Counted from the stretch's first letter, positions 31,313-43,496 are shown. The stretch: DNA of 64,000 bases from Pseudo-nitzschia pungens (GCA_037355855.1 CM074767.1:2542001-2606000); one strand, 5' to 3'. Made by a program: numbers and translations. Notes: generated by a model from the sequence alone, not told the origin.

Positions 31313-34081
31313 ATGCTGATGATGTTGTTGCTGCAGAGTTTCGTGTATTTCCTATCGGCGCTGTCAGCGGAATCATTTTCGAACGACTTGTCGGTTTCGA
31401 GGAAATGTAGTCTCAGTCCAAGCACTAGCCGAAGATGGTCGACCAATGAGGTCTCCCCACCAGAGCCCGAGACGGTCGCGGAGTCGAGCGAGGACGAATT
31501 CATAAATGTTGTCTATGACGAGAAATTCGACGAGGACCGAATGAATAGCTATTACAACGGCTATAGCATGACTTCGGGTTATAGTCCATTTTTAGACCAA
31601 GCATCGCCTAGGTGGATAAGAAAAATCACCGGAAAAGATAGCGGAACCTACAGTAGTCGTGAGGATATGGATGAGGACGGATATGCAGAGATGCAGCGAG
31701 ATAAACGAAACCAACCGCTGTTGAAGCGTGTTGCCAAGTTTTCTTTGAAGGCGGTGAAGAGGGTTGTTTCCAAGGATAACAAAGAACCAGGAACATTGAT
31801 CTTGGTGCGCCATGGCGAAAGCACTTGGAACAAAAACAAAACTTTTACTGGCTGGTCGGATCCAGGTAAGTTGTTTCGATCTATTCGACGAAAATGTTCC
31901 CTTCATGATTACCGCAGTCTACTGTCATACCGTCACTAATACATTCGAATGAACACAACCAGATCTAACTGAGCAAGGAAAACGTGAGATGGAACACGCA
32001 GCAAGGTTACTCATGGAGGGAGGTTATCATTATGACATTAATGTTGTCTTCACATCACGATTGAAACGTGCAATTCGCTCAACTTGGATTTTACTGCAGG
32101 AATTTAACCGTGTCTACTTGCCTGTTTTCAAAAGTTGGCGATTGAATGAACGATTTTATGGAGCACTGACAGGCTTGAACAAAACCCAGACAGCTGAAAG
32201 ACTTGGAGCGGAAGTTGTCCAAGGATGGCGAGGGTCGCTTCGCATTCGACCACCTGCGTTGACCGAAAATGACCCCTTCTATCCCGGACGTGATAGAAAA
32301 TATGCAGATCTTACAAGAGATCAATTGCCACTCACTGAATCGCTTCTCGACTGTATGGAGAGGACAAAGCCACTTTGGAATGACAAAATTCTTTTTGAAT
32401 TGAAGAAAGGAAGGAACGTCCTGGTGGTAGCACACGCAAATACCATTCGAGGTTTAGTGAAAACTATTGACGATATCGGCGAAGAAGAAATTCAAGATGT
32501 TGCTATTCCAACAGGGATTCCAATTGTGTACAATTTTGAGAAGGAAGCAAATGGACAACTTGTTTCGATTAAGCCAAACAGCGAAGAGACTGTCAGTCAA
32601 CTTCACATGAACGGAAAGTTCTTGGAGAAACCTGGTCTTCTCAAGGAAGCATTGAATTTGGAAGAGGACTGGAGAGAAAAGGTACCTGGTTACGATGCCA
32701 CGATGTCGCGTCATACAAGGCCCATGACCGGCCTCGAACGATCTTTGTACAAGCTGAATGCAATTAGAGAACTTGGAGAATGGGCAACGGAATTCATTGA
32801 TTTGGAAGACGTTGAAGAAGACGACGGTAATGATGGAAATGGGATTTTTTTTACACCAGAAAAAAACAATTCTAGTCAAGTCACTGAATCGAAAGTGAAT
32901 TCTCGGAAAGAGAATACTGCTGACGATGATGAAGACACCATTCCAACATTCTTTGCTCAACCCTGCATAACCTCTGCCTCAACATCTACTGTTGCAAAGC
33001 GCCAAGACTCTGTGATTGTGATTATTCGTCACGGGAAAACACAGCATAACAAACTTGGCTTGTTTACAGGATGGGAAGATGCGCCATTGGCAGATGAGGG
33101 AATTGAAGAGGCGAAAATTGCTGGTCAAAATCTTAAGAAACACGGCTTCGAATTTGATGTGGTTTACACCTCATGGTTAAGCAGGGCTCTTGAAACCGCT
33201 TGGCTCGTCCTCGACGAACTGGATAGTCTTTGGCTTCCGATCGTGAAAACTTGGCGCTTGAATGAACGGTACGTCAAAATCAAGCAAATTCATTTTTGCA
33301 ATGAGATGGCGATGGCGCTAATCGTCTTTTCTTTCCTTGCCTGTTATCACTTCAAAAATGACCGGCATCAATATTGTTGTCGGTTACCTCATTTTCTTTC
33401 GTCCATCGTCCAACAAGGATGTACGGCGAACTTACAGGACTTTCCAAGCAAATGGTAAAACAGCGCCACGGAGAAAAGCAATTCAAGGCGTGGAGAAGAG
33501 GATACGACGTCCGTCCTCCAGCTGTATCTTCTTTTTCCCAAAACTATCCCGGTAACGATCCACGTTACCGATACATCAGAGATGTACGTTATTCGTTGAC
33601 AGAAAGTGCGATACGTTCGATAGAAAAAGGGAAATTGAGATTTGCACGAAAACTCCCAAAAACGGAAAGCCTCAAAGACTGCATGGATCGTACAATCCCC
33701 TACTTCCTTGAGAGAATCGCGAAAGATGCGGTGGATCAGAACAAAAGGGTTCTCATTTCCAGCAGCGAAAATGCAATTCGTGGTTTATTGATGCATTTGT
33801 GTGACATTCCAGAAAGTGAAATTACGGGATTAGAGATACCGAACGGGCTCCCTCTAATTTATGACATCCGATCTAAGTGCGTGAAGCTTCTGGATGATGG
33901 CACTGGTCGCGATCCTTTAGAGGTTTACAACTTTGGCCCGTCGGCCAAGTACCTGTTCAGACCTTGTCAAAATGAAGATGGTACTCTTGACGAGGAATGC
34001 ACCATCAATTTCGATAGTCTGATTACGACAGAAGAAGATCAGAATACCCTTGACTATATCAAAAGTAAGACGGGTCGGTAA
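31313..34081 (+). CDS. Tandem phosphoglycerate-mutase-like (histidine phosphatase) protein with signal peptide
   Basis: Three exons, 31313-31865, 31963-33268 and 33418-34081 (introns 97 and 149 nt), encode 840 residues. Residues 1-18 are a signal peptide (MLLLQSFVYFLSALSAESF). Two dPGM-type domains follow. Domain 1 (about 160-380) has LVRHGESTWN with His167, NERFYGALTGLNK and VVAHANTIRG with His342. Domain 2 (about 533-800) has IIRHGKTQHN with His541 and NERMYGELTGLSK, but ISSSENAIRG with Ser736 where the second catalytic His should be. Canonical enzymes interconvert 3- and 2-phosphoglycerate. Here the usual ERHYG His is also replaced in both domains (Phe, Met), so classical mutase activity is doubtful, especially in domain 2. 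The true start is ATG 31313; an upstream GTG is not used. It is tail-to-tail with the next gene, 110 bp apart. Confidence 0.88.
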
Positions 34082-34191
34082 AGGATACATCGTGGCATTA
34101 ACATCCATTCACAATATGTTAAAAGGAATGCAACCGAAACAGAAACGTAAAGAGCTCATTCTCTTGTTGAACTAATCCCAAATGATTCAAT

Positions 34192-35115
34192 TCAAGTTGA
34201 CGCGAACAACCGTCTAAATCTCCGTGATGTTTCGTTTGCAGTTGTCTTTACTACTGCCATCTCAATGCACGAGCCTTTTGGTATTTTCGCTTCACTGGAG
34301 TTGTTGTCGTCGTCTGAATCGTTATATAGTAGGCTGAGAAACTCATCTTTAACTTTCACACTTTCCAGCTGTGACCAATCTGTCCTTCTGAGGATGTCAT
34401 TGACTTTTTCAGAGCCACGTCCCACAGCGAGAGCCCTAACTCGGTATGCACCCGTTGAATCGACTGCCCATAGTCCCGAGCTTGATGCCAGGAGACCGAA
34501 GCAACTCAGTGATCTCCGACTCTCGGAAACACAGATTTTTGCCAACAGTAGCGATGCGCGGGAAGCTAAGAAACCTCCGTATTCCAGTGCCATACTTTCT
34601 TTGTCCCCAAACTCAAGTTCTTCCCTTCTGTCAATTGCTCGGACATGGTTCACCAAGTTTTGACAATCTGTTCTCCATCCAGCGCAAACCATAGCCACTG
34701 TACCCGATGAATCCACTGAATGTATTCGAAAGGGTCCTCTATATTTTCGAGGAAGATCCTTTGGAAATATCGATGACTGCATATTGGATTGGCCATGTGG
34801 ATGGTCTGTATCGGTTTCCTCCGAGAACGACTCACGTAGCAGGGGTGATTCTTCGTTTTCTGTAGAAAAGATGGAATGGACAGCGACGAGCAAAACTCCA
34901 TCTCTGCACACCACCCCGACGATCAAGGGAGAGGATTGTACGAACGGATCGGGAGCGACCCCCATAAGAGGAAATTTCGGCAGAGGTCCGCTTTGTCCTG
35001 TTTTCCCCAACGCACTCGCACTCAAAATAGCCACGAAAAATAGCCCTGCAGTGAAACGCATGCAGTCGACGCATCGAACTAGTTTTCGCCGAGAGTAAAA
35101 GGCCCGCAATACCAT
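34192..35115 (-). CDS. Proteasome alpha-subunit-like protein with N-terminal signal peptide
   Basis: A 307-residue protein from ATG 35115 (context AAAAATGG); an internal ATG at 35061 gives a shorter and cleaner signal peptide (MRFTAGLFFVAILSASALG). The body follows the proteasome fold: SPLIVGVVCRDGVLLVAVHS, then FRIHSVDSSGTVAMVCAGW, DCQNLVNHVR, CFGLLASSSGLWAVDSTGAY, and RALAVGRGSEKVNDILRR. This is the order of strands, 'D..L..HAR' helix and 'AIGSGSE' turn of alpha subunits. The alpha-type N-terminal helix (YDRxxTxFSPxGR) is missing and no N-terminal catalytic Thr is exposed, so a protease role is unlikely. A secretory signal on such a protein is unusual; ER, periplastidal or extracellular location is inferred. 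The C-terminus is acidic and then basic. Confidence 0.72.
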   Translation of the reverse strand: MVLRAFYSRRKLVRCVDCMRFTAGLFFVAILSASALGKTGQSGPLPKFPLMGVAPDPFVQSSPLIVGVVCRDGVLLVAVHSIFSTENEESPLLRESFSEETDTDHPHGQSNMQSSIFPKDLPRKYRGPFRIHSVDSSGTVAMVCAGWRTDCQNLVNHVRAIDRREELEFGDKESMALEYGGFLASRASLLLAKICVSESRRSLSCFGLLASSSGLWAVDSTGAYRVRALAVGRGSEKVNDILRRTDWSQLESVKVKDEFLSLLYNDSDDDNNSSEAKIPKGSCIEMAVVKTTANETSRRFRRLFAST

Positions 35116-36532
35116 TTTTTTCCTTCTCACAATAGAATCGGAGAGACGTCGATGTTTTCAATTTCCATCATCCATCTCGAAGATTTGCTCCTGAAATGAA
35201 TAATGAATGATGCACCGTAAAATTACCAACACCGGATCTAGCTACGGTAAACCTTAGTGATTGGGGACGTTTTGCTTCGTCGTTGATCATGCATTAAACC
35301 TTAACCTTAGCAAAACAAAATTTCGCAGATTTTTGGTTTTGTATTTTGAAGGGGAGGGACAAATGGGGAGAACAAATTTCGGGGTTGATGGTGCCAGGGC
35401 AATTTGATGTCTACGGAGACAATAACTACGAGTACCGTAAGGTAGCTTACCGGTAACGATGGTGCCTGACGAACAGATGGACCTACCTGTACAGTAGAAG
35501 ATACTACGAAGTAAGCTTTACGGTTCGTAAGTTGAGGTTCATAGATGAAAAAAAATCTCTAGTGAACCATCACCGTACCCGGGAAAAACTATTGGATCAC
35601 GTCAGAGTGACAGATTGTTGCCTCACTATCTGACCAAATACCTCCTCCCAGTAATGGAAACCTCCTCAACGAAAGTTACAACCTGTTCATAAACACTATA
35701 AACCGACTGTTTGCAACAACTCCTGTTGAAATCAGTGACTTACATGTCGCCAAAATCCCAAATTTTGATCCATTATGGTAAATGTAGAAATTGGTACATT
35801 TTCTAGACGCGAACTGCTGTCACTCAAAAACACACAAGTTTCGGCCCAATTTCTGTATTCGAGGGCTTACTAAGGGAAGAATAAGCAAGGTTGTTTAAAA
35901 GTGAATATAGAGCATTGTAGAGTAGAGTGTTAGCTAACATACGATGTCTTTACTTTGAACAGAGGTGGTGTATGCAAGGAGATATTGCAAAAAGCAAAGA
36001 TGCTGTCACTTGGCGTGATCCATTATGGTAAACGTGATCCATTATAATTTTTCCCGGGTACCGTAAGATTACGGTAACTAGCTCTACAGGCATCACAAAA
36101 GTCAAATAATGAATCCGTTTTGGATGCAGGGAAATAATGGAGGGATAGGCAGTGCCAGGCACCCGATATCATCACTGTGGCATTATTTCTTACTTCTCCG
36201 GAGCAGCGGACGGCAGGAGACAGAGGAAGGCAAATCGCTAAACAGAGTCCTGTAACTTTCCTTCCAGCAGAAGGATTTTTGTTGATTGAAACATGAGCAA
36301 TTAATTCGCCCAACACACCCTACATACTACCACAAGCCACACATTCAACACAACTTCACAGAAATGATGTGCGACGTGCATGTTTTCCTCGTGCAGTACT
36401 AAACCTGCCAAACACTTTGTGTCCAAGTTTTTGAAAGATTACTCGCAAACAGTAAATTCAATTTACACTCTTTGTTCCGGTGGCCTTGTGTAAACAGACC
36501 GGGTGCATGCGAGCTGCTGGCATTCGGAGTTA
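35116..36532. other. Intergenic, no gene seen
   Basis: It contains GTAAGGTAGCTTACCGGTAA-type words at 35430-35530 and 36055-36080. The phrase GATCCATTATGGTAAA is repeated at about 35768 and 36017, with another GATCCATTATAA at 36034. No coding frame is convincing. Confidence 0.5.
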
Positions 36533-39047
36533 CTACTTTGAGCGACGTTTGGCCCATAAATCCGCGAGAGCTTTCTTTCTCCTTTCTTCCTCCAATCGCG
36601 CGGCTTCCTCGGCTCCGTCGTCGTGCATCGGCACGTCCTCGAATCGGATTCCGCGCATCCGTGCGAGCGCTTGACCCACCTCATACCCCCGAGGTCGCTC
36701 CACATACCCAACAGACTCCAGGACCCGAGTCATCGATTTCGATACTCCGGAAGAATCGGTTTCGTTCAGCGCGCCGAGGATTTGTTGCATTCCCTCTGTC
36801 TCCAGTTTCGAATCCAGCAATGCCAGCAGGTCCCTGAGTCCCAGGCCGGGATTCATCGGAGCTTTCTGCAGTATCCAAGCGACGCAAAGCCCGGTCGCGA
36901 ACAGTTGTCTCTTCCCCAGCAGTTGCTCGAGCCGCGAAGCATCGATGCTGCCTTCGTCGTCGTCGTCGTCGTCATCAATCGACAACGCATTTTTGTGATT
37001 GTTGCTTTCCACCGTTGATTCCTCCGTGCCCTCCCCGTACAACGCCAGTGCACGACCTCCGTCCAACAGAGAAACGACCACGTCCGAGTGGAATCGTTTG
37101 GAATACGAGTCCATCGGTCGGCGCAGCTTTGGGGTGCCGTTCTTTTCCCATTGCAGGCGGTGAACCACACCCCTGCCGGCGTACTCGACGTGGCCGTACG
37201 AAAACTGACGACTGATCGATGCCGCTTTCTTGGTGGCATCGAAAACAACATATTTGTCGAGCAGAATGACGTTGTGCGGAACATCGAGCCAGTCACCAAC
37301 ACCGCCCACGACCACCACAGAAGACACATCGTGGGTCTTGTAGAGTCCGTTGACCCGATAGAGGAGAGGGGTTATGGATTCGTCCATCACCAGGGCTCTC
37401 ATTCGGCCATCTCGTGCCATGAAGTTTGCAGCACTGCGAGCGAAATGTCACGAGTTTGATGAGAGCAAAGTATGGTATCCAGCGCGAATGAGTCAATGCC
37501 ATTGGAGCATTGGCAATCGCGAGTGGTCGGTGCGAATCAATCAGCAGCACGGTTGTTCGTTCCGTTCCGGTCAATCCACAGTCGTGTGCACGCACCTGAT
37601 ATCCTCGTCGACGAGCAGTGCCTTGGCGCCGAATTCGATCGCTTCCGACACGTTTGCTGCCTGCGACGTCGATCCCGAGGAGTCACGAGTTGAAAAATGC
37701 TGCGTATCCAAAGCCGTTTTCACACCGGGTGGTGTCGGAAGGTTGGAGATGAAAGCGCTGATGTTGCTGCAGCGGTTGTTGTTGAGCAATGGGAAATCTG
37801 GTTGGTTAGTTTTCATGGTTCGTGCAATGGGATGACAACTGGTGCGAACGGGGTTCCGATTTTTCGGACGTACCAATTGTTGACGTATCGCCCATCCTCC
37901 GCTCGGACAGTAACAGCATCTAAAATACTGACACACAATTCCCGACCATCTCCGGGTATCTTATCGTAGTGTCCCACGGATATCGCTTGGAGAAGCGTAG
38001 ATTTTCCTTTGCGAGGCAGAAACAGGAGTCGTTAGACTGGCCTTCCACCGACACGGTTGGTTTTCCAAAACGGGACAAAGCACGTGTGTGTAGCTACGTA
38101 CCGTGATATCCCCCACCGCAAATCAAAGTCACCCCTTTGGGAACCACGAGTCCCGACAGCACCACCACGTTGGATTTGTCTCCGTTGCTCCCGGTTTGCA
38201 GGGAGGACGAAACGTATTCCGACAGGGATCCCATATCGATGCGGACGGTCTTCGCCATCGGACTGTCCGCGGGAGCCCGAAAGGGAACGGCGGGAGGACT
38301 TTCCATGGGTGCCGCGCTCGCCCCGCTCTTTCGGGGCAGAATGGATCCGTCCGCAACGAATGCGATCGCGTCGATCGCCGACAGGTGCCGACGGAGTCGC
38401 TGTTGGAGCACAACGCAGGCCACGTGCCGGAGCAGAATCTGGCGAAAACCGGGATCGTCGACCGGAAGGATGCCGCACAGAATCGACCGAGCAGACTCGG
38501 CGACGACAACCCTTGCGGTGGCGGCCTCGTCCGAGACGGTTTCGGTCGCGGTCGTGGTTGTGGTTGTGGTTGTCGCTGTCGCGGGCCTCACCGCAACGCG
38601 CACGGTGGTCTGCAGAGTGTCGCCGCGGCAAACAAAATCGGATCGCTCGACGACGTACGGATGGTATCGCCTGTGGCTCGATTTTTTTCGCTGCCGCTGG
38701 TTGAGCAGAGCCTCGTCGAGTGTCTCTAAGCGAACCGCACCGAATGGTTCCGTCGTCGCCGTTGTTTTTGTCGTTGTCGTTGTCGTTGTTTTTGTCGTTA
38801 TCGTCGTTTCGTTCCTCTGTTGACTCCTCAGAAAGTACCGAGCGACAAAGTCTGCCAGCGCCACACGCGATCCCTTCCCTCCTTCTTCGAACGCCGAAAG
38901 AATCGATGGATCGTTTCCCAGAACCGAAGCCAAGGATGTGGACGCCGAAACAACGTAGGACAACTCTGCGTCGTTGGGTGTTGTCCCTCTCCTGCTCCCA
39001 TCGCGGGGGAGAAAGGGATCTGGGTGAATTTCCTTGATTTCCCACAT
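36533..39047 (-). CDS. ABC-class ATPase (predicted ATPase, PF09818-type)
   Basis: Four exons, 39047-38102, 38006-37874, 37766-37596 and 37433-36533 (introns 95, 107 and 162 nt), total 2,151 nt and 716 residues with phases that agree. Family blocks in order: DGSILPRKSGASAAPM, VVPKGVTLICGGGYHGKST (Walker A spanning the first intron, about 311-319), HYDKIPGDGREL, VRAEDGRYVNN, ISAFISNLPTPPG, FSTRDSSGSTSQAANVSEAI, KALLVDEDISAANFMARDGR (Walker B), and VVVVGGVGDWLDVP. This matches the COG3044-like 'ATPase of the ABC class'. The biological role of the family is not known; it lacks transporter partners. The usual N-terminal block (YGAYK...) is not found, so a further 5' exon may be missing. Codon repeats produce poly-Thr (about 90-105) and poly-Asp stretches. 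Confidence 0.85.
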
Positions 39048-39851
39048 GTCACCGTGCCGATGTGTTCCGACCGATAGAGATGTACTTCGTATATGCTTGA
39101 GACCAATGTGTTCGCTACGCGTACACGATCACTTCGACGATGTCAACGGGGAATGTTGTGTCGAGCGGAGTGAATCGGTGTGGCAGCATTCCGCGTTGGC
39201 TGTCGGCAGTCGGGAAAAAATATATATGCGAGAAAGAAGAGCAGGATCGAGACGAAACTTGCAAATGCACGTTAAAGTAAGGCTACGGCTACGTATCGTA
39301 CATGTAGACGTGACGCGACGTTTGTCTAGTTTTCAGGTTACCACTTTTAATGGTATTCGAATACCCGTAATTACTTTACTAAGTTTGTACTCGTACCAGG
39401 GTAAGATTTGTTGACTTCGTATTTCGAAGTTTTGTTTGATTTTTTGAAATTCATGGTTAGTGATGACATCTTCAATCTCCAGTCACGTCAACACAAGCGC
39501 AATTGCACGTTTCAGGGAGTTTGCGATGAGGTCTGCTGTACCGTACGAGTAAGTTACGAGTAATCTTAACCTTACCTCGTACTTATTCTACCGGTACTGG
39601 TGGTCGTGATGTATTGCATGCATACGAGTAAGTCTTACGAGTATCTTACGAGTAAACCTTACGAGTGCGCGTACCGGTAACCTGTCCGTCGGTGATACCG
39701 GTGGAGCAAGTTTCAGAGCATTCGATTGAGATTGAATTGCCAATTGCCAGCAGGCATCACATTCGTTCCACACAGGGTGCTACAATTTCGCTGCATCGTC
39801 ACATTTTCACAGCCGGATGCGTTGCATGTTTCATGCGCCTGCCGAAACAGC

Positions 39852-40391
39852 ATGGATCTTCCGAATCGTGACAACGGAGATTGCGACTACGACTACGACC
39901 ACGATGATGATTACGACGACGACGACGACGACGACGAGTTCTTTGGTTCGCAGGAGGACGACTTCCAATCGGACGGCACCGCCGGACCCTTTCGAGAATT
40001 CGGCAACATGAGCGAGCACGAGATCCAAGCGAAGCGCAACGAACTCAAGAACATCGGGTTTCTCGAAGCCTACGACGAATCCAAGGAATCCCGGTTGCAG
40101 GAGGGATTCGAGCGCGGATTCTTGGATTCCTTCGGGGCCGGAAAAGCGATCGGAACCCTTCTCGGTCGAGCCGCGACCGAGCGAGCCATTGGCGAGAAGG
40201 ACCCCCGGGGCGAGCCGGGAGGCCGGGTTTCCTCCGGGGGCGGTGCCTCCCGGAGCGCGGCCGGCATGGCGGCGCTGATCCACGACTATTTTGCCACCGA
40301 ATTCCAAAAGGACTTGGATTCCGACAACGGGATACAGGGCCTGGAAACCCTGGTATCAAAGGCCGAGAACTATCCCGCTGCGGACGATTGA
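39852..40391 (+). CDS. Yae1-like protein (deca-GX3 motif)
   Basis: A 179-residue single-exon protein. Residues 1-40 are extremely Asp-rich (YDYDHDDDYDDD). Residues 69-105 show the Yae1/Lto1 N-terminal motif, glycines at regular spacing: GFLEAY (69), EGFERGF (85-90), GAGKAIGTLLG (95-105). In yeast, Yae1 and Lto1 form the adaptor that delivers Fe-S clusters to the ribosome-recycling ATPase Rli1/ABCE1 in the cytosol. The C-terminal part is Gly/Arg-rich and then acidic. ATG 39852 is preferred over an upstream in-frame ATG at 39726, because the intervening residues look non-coding. It is divergent from the ABC-class ATPase gene. A GATT/GATG microsatellite follows the stop (40391-40426). Confidence 0.75.
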   Translation: MDLPNRDNGDCDYDYDHDDDYDDDDDDDEFFGSQEDDFQSDGTAGPFREFGNMSEHEIQAKRNELKNIGFLEAYDESKESRLQEGFERGFLDSFGAGKAIGTLLGRAATERAIGEKDPRGEPGGRVSSGGGASRSAAGMAALIHDYFATEFQKDLDSDNGIQGLETLVSKAENYPAADD

Positions 40392-42054
40392 TGGATGGAT
40401 GGATTGATTGATTGATTGATTGATTGTTGGTGCGACACGATCTCGGCGAAAGATTTGTCTCCCCTTGGTGTGCCGGTGTTGTAGCAATCGTTTCCATGGA
40501 CAGCGTGAAGGTGTAAGGAAGGGGGTGCCTGGGAAGCTGTCAGAATGCGTGGGACATTGTGTATCTAGGTCCGAGTTGACGTTTTTTGTTGCCGTACAGT
40601 AAGAGATGAGTTTTCTTAGTGCCGAGCTGCGTACCGTAGGATGAATTCATTGTTGCGCGCTTTCGAATCCACAAAATCACATCGATGGGGCGTGTGGGCT
40701 TCGCCGTTCGCTAGCAAAACTCTTTGCGAAAGACCTCCGCCGTTTCGCGATTCTGACAAGTCATGCATCATTTGGATGATGGTTTACGACAAGGCCTCCG
40801 AAACTGCAAAAACCGAGAAACCGCACGCGCATACGGTACACCGCTAATTCTAGCGCCTAGCCCATCGTTCTCGGCACTCGCTGGAGAGCGTGAATTGGAT
40901 CTCGTCTACGTCCGCGGAACTCTACAAGTACGAAAGCAGTACTATCTTACTACTCCTATAACTTTTAGCCGTGCGGCGTCCCTGATTCAAAGGAAGCTGC
41001 ACGCCGTGCAATAAAATCAATCTGAATAACTTTGATTCTTCGTCCAGAAGTTCATCAAGGCTTGCCATGATGGTGAAAATGGGGGGTCACTGGAAGCCAC
41101 GAAGGACAGGGGACAATCCATTGCCTGGCTGTTGCATAAATTCGTATTTAAAATTGTCCAAATTGTTCGGCCAATGGGTGCATGATTGGCGATCATTGCG
41201 ACAATAAGCGGTGAAAAACAAATCCAATGGTAGCATTAGTAGGTTTGAAAGAATGTTTGAAGGGTCGTTCAAATAGCCAGCAATGACAGAATGAAAGGTG
41301 AAACAAATAATAATGTTCAATAGGCGGATTAGCATGCAAGAAACAATTGTTTGTTTGATGGGTGGATTCCCAATCAACAAATGATCAACGAGTGGATTGG
41401 TGACCATTCAATGGTCTCCTGAAATGGTACAGAATGAAAGATCAAAAGAATGGAAAAGGGAAGGGCGAGAACTGAAAAGTAACAAATCCAATCGTACAAG
41501 AGACCGTCTTCGTACTTTCCCATATTTTTGTACTTTAGCATGAATGATGGTTGTTTGTGATCATAGGAATGAAGTATGGATTGCAACACCAAATTTGTGG
41601 ATGTCTCTCATCATGTGATTGATGTTGGTGAGTCGTGAATGAAAATTGGTCTTCTTTGTAGTGAGAACAGGTAAGGGAAACTATTAGGTGATTTGTCTTG
41701 AACCTTACGTAACCTTACTTTTAACGTACAAATTAGTTTTCATTACTTTTTACTAGATTTAGGCACACCTGCCATACCCCTGGTCTACTAGTGATTAGAA
41801 TAGTAGTGATATGCAAATTATGAGCTCTATTGGTTAGTCTATTTGCTACAGTTCCAGAAGCCCTCTGAATCGACGATTCTGTCGGCTCGCCGATCTTTTT
41901 ATCCTTATCCTTAATCCAGTCCCGAGTGGACTTGTGACTGTATTCCGGTGCACGGCAACACCCTATACGTTAAAAAAATATAGTTTTATTTTCGCTGACC
42001 ACAAATCACTCCCTATATCTCCTCTTACCTTCTTTTCCTAAAAAGTAAACAAAT
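40392..42054. other. Intergenic, no gene seen
   Basis: It starts with GATG/GATT tetranucleotide repeats (to about 40426). The remainder is ordinary to AT-rich sequence with short frames only. 41690-41720 carries AACCTTACGTAACCTTAC-type words. Confidence 0.5.
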
Positions 42055-42646
42055 TTGGTTCATTACTCACCAAAATTAGTTGACTTGACAAATAGAAAAC
42101 GGAAGTTGAAGAACCAACTAAGGAACTCAACAATAATCTCACCCTCACCCAAACCTCAGAACAGGAGTTGCCATCAAGATTTCATTGAATATATAACAGT
42201 TGACGGAAAGGTTGAAAGGATTACTCCCACCAAGACTTTTTGGTACATCTACTATGTTGTCAACGGTGATCAACTGACACTGCTTGGTTTGAAGAAATTC
42301 TGCATGTGTTTCAGCAGACTTTCATATCGGAAATTCTGTAAACTTCTGAAGAAGGTGGAAAATCACCCATCTTTTCACTGTTAGAAAACTGGAAGGCTTA
42401 AACAAATTCATGCGTCCTGTTTCACCTTTACCTCTTTTACTTCTTGGAGGACTCAGATACTTGGGTAGGGTATGGACCTTTGATGATATTGAGGAGGCTA
42501 CTGCTATATCTGCTGAAACCCACAGGCAATTTCTTCACCTATTCATTTGCTATGGGAGCAGAGAACTATATGATGAGCATGTCAAACTCTCCACCAAGCC
42601 TCTACAAGTAAAAGACCATATTGCGGAAATGGAAAAGGCAGGCTAA
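42055..42646 (+). pseudogene. PIF/Harbinger-type transposase remnant (N-terminal half)
   Basis: Two open pieces in different frames. The first (42055-42384) ends in GLKKFCMCFSRLSYRKFCKL, resembling the 'RRRFRmPy..F' block. The second (42410-42646) reads LLLGGLRYLGRVWTFDDIEE, ATAISAETHRQFLHLF and IAEMEKAG, the diagnostic helix region of the 'plant transposon protein' family in diatoms. The stretch that should follow, with the DDE catalytic residues, is absent; stops come at once. The transposase is dead. Confidence 0.75.
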
Positions 42647-43480
42647 TAAGGAAGAATAGTCTTACCATACTGTTCAGGAAGACAATGAAAGCTCTTAGGA
42701 AGATTGCCTTCACTCCAACAAAAACCAATTACATAATGTTTGGATACTGCATCTTCATCTGTGATCAAGTCTCTGGATTTGTCATTTGTACCTTTGCCCA
42801 ACAGAAATTTGGCTAATTCTTTTTTATTGATGCGCATACCTTTGTTGTCATTATGGATCATGTCCATTTCTTCTGAATGGATGTAAAATATTTTCAAATG
42901 ATCAAAGTTGGTGCATCTATGGCTCCTGTTTGCTGCATATCCTGCAATGGAAATGTGATCATGGGGAATGTTATGCCATCTAGTTCACTTTCAGCATGTT
43001 CCTTATCCATAATCCATGCATTATCATGGGGAATTTTATTCAAATTATTGAAAATGTGGAGTGTCTCTGATTGCGGCTTGACTGAAAGAGAATGTGAAAG
43101 ATCCCCCACTTCAGAAAGTTGTGTGCTAACCTGTTGTCTTCTGGATTTAGCATCTGGGTCCCCTGTCTTGCCCCTAGGGGAAGGGTGTGAGAGACATTTT
43201 GTTTTTAATCCAAAATTAAAGAACTTGAAGAACAGATAATTACCGAGGGGTGAAAGTTCCTGTCTAGTACCATTTTCACCATTGTCACCATTGCGAAAAT
43301 TGTTTCCATTGTTACGGTTGTTAACATTTTTAGAACAAATGGAACCATTTTGACCCAACCATGGTCACCATTGTCTCCATGACACATAGCCTGGAAACAT
43401 CCAATCTTTCTTCCGCTTATTGACATCATTCCCTTCCGCTTCCCAAAATTTTGCTTTGACAAATTCAAGCATACCGTCAA
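42643..43480 (-). other. Coding-like minus-strand fragments of unknown nature
   Basis: Two overlapping minus-strand frames (43358-42894 and 42897-42643) have ordinary composition. One includes LSHPSPRGKTGDPDAKSRRQ and IPHDNAWIMDKEHAE; the other has INKKELAKFLLGKGTNDKSR and HYVIGFCWSEGNLPKSFHCL. They could be a second transposon gene broken by a frame change, tail-to-tail with the transposase remnant. No family was recognised. Confidence 0.3.
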
Positions 43481-43496
43481 TGATGGTAGTACCCAA

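Noticed and set aside
38032..39045. Arg-rich frames overlapping exon 1 of the ABC-class ATPase on both strands
   Set aside because: Out-of-frame shadows of a GC-rich exon; the correct frame carries the family motifs and splices with matching phase.
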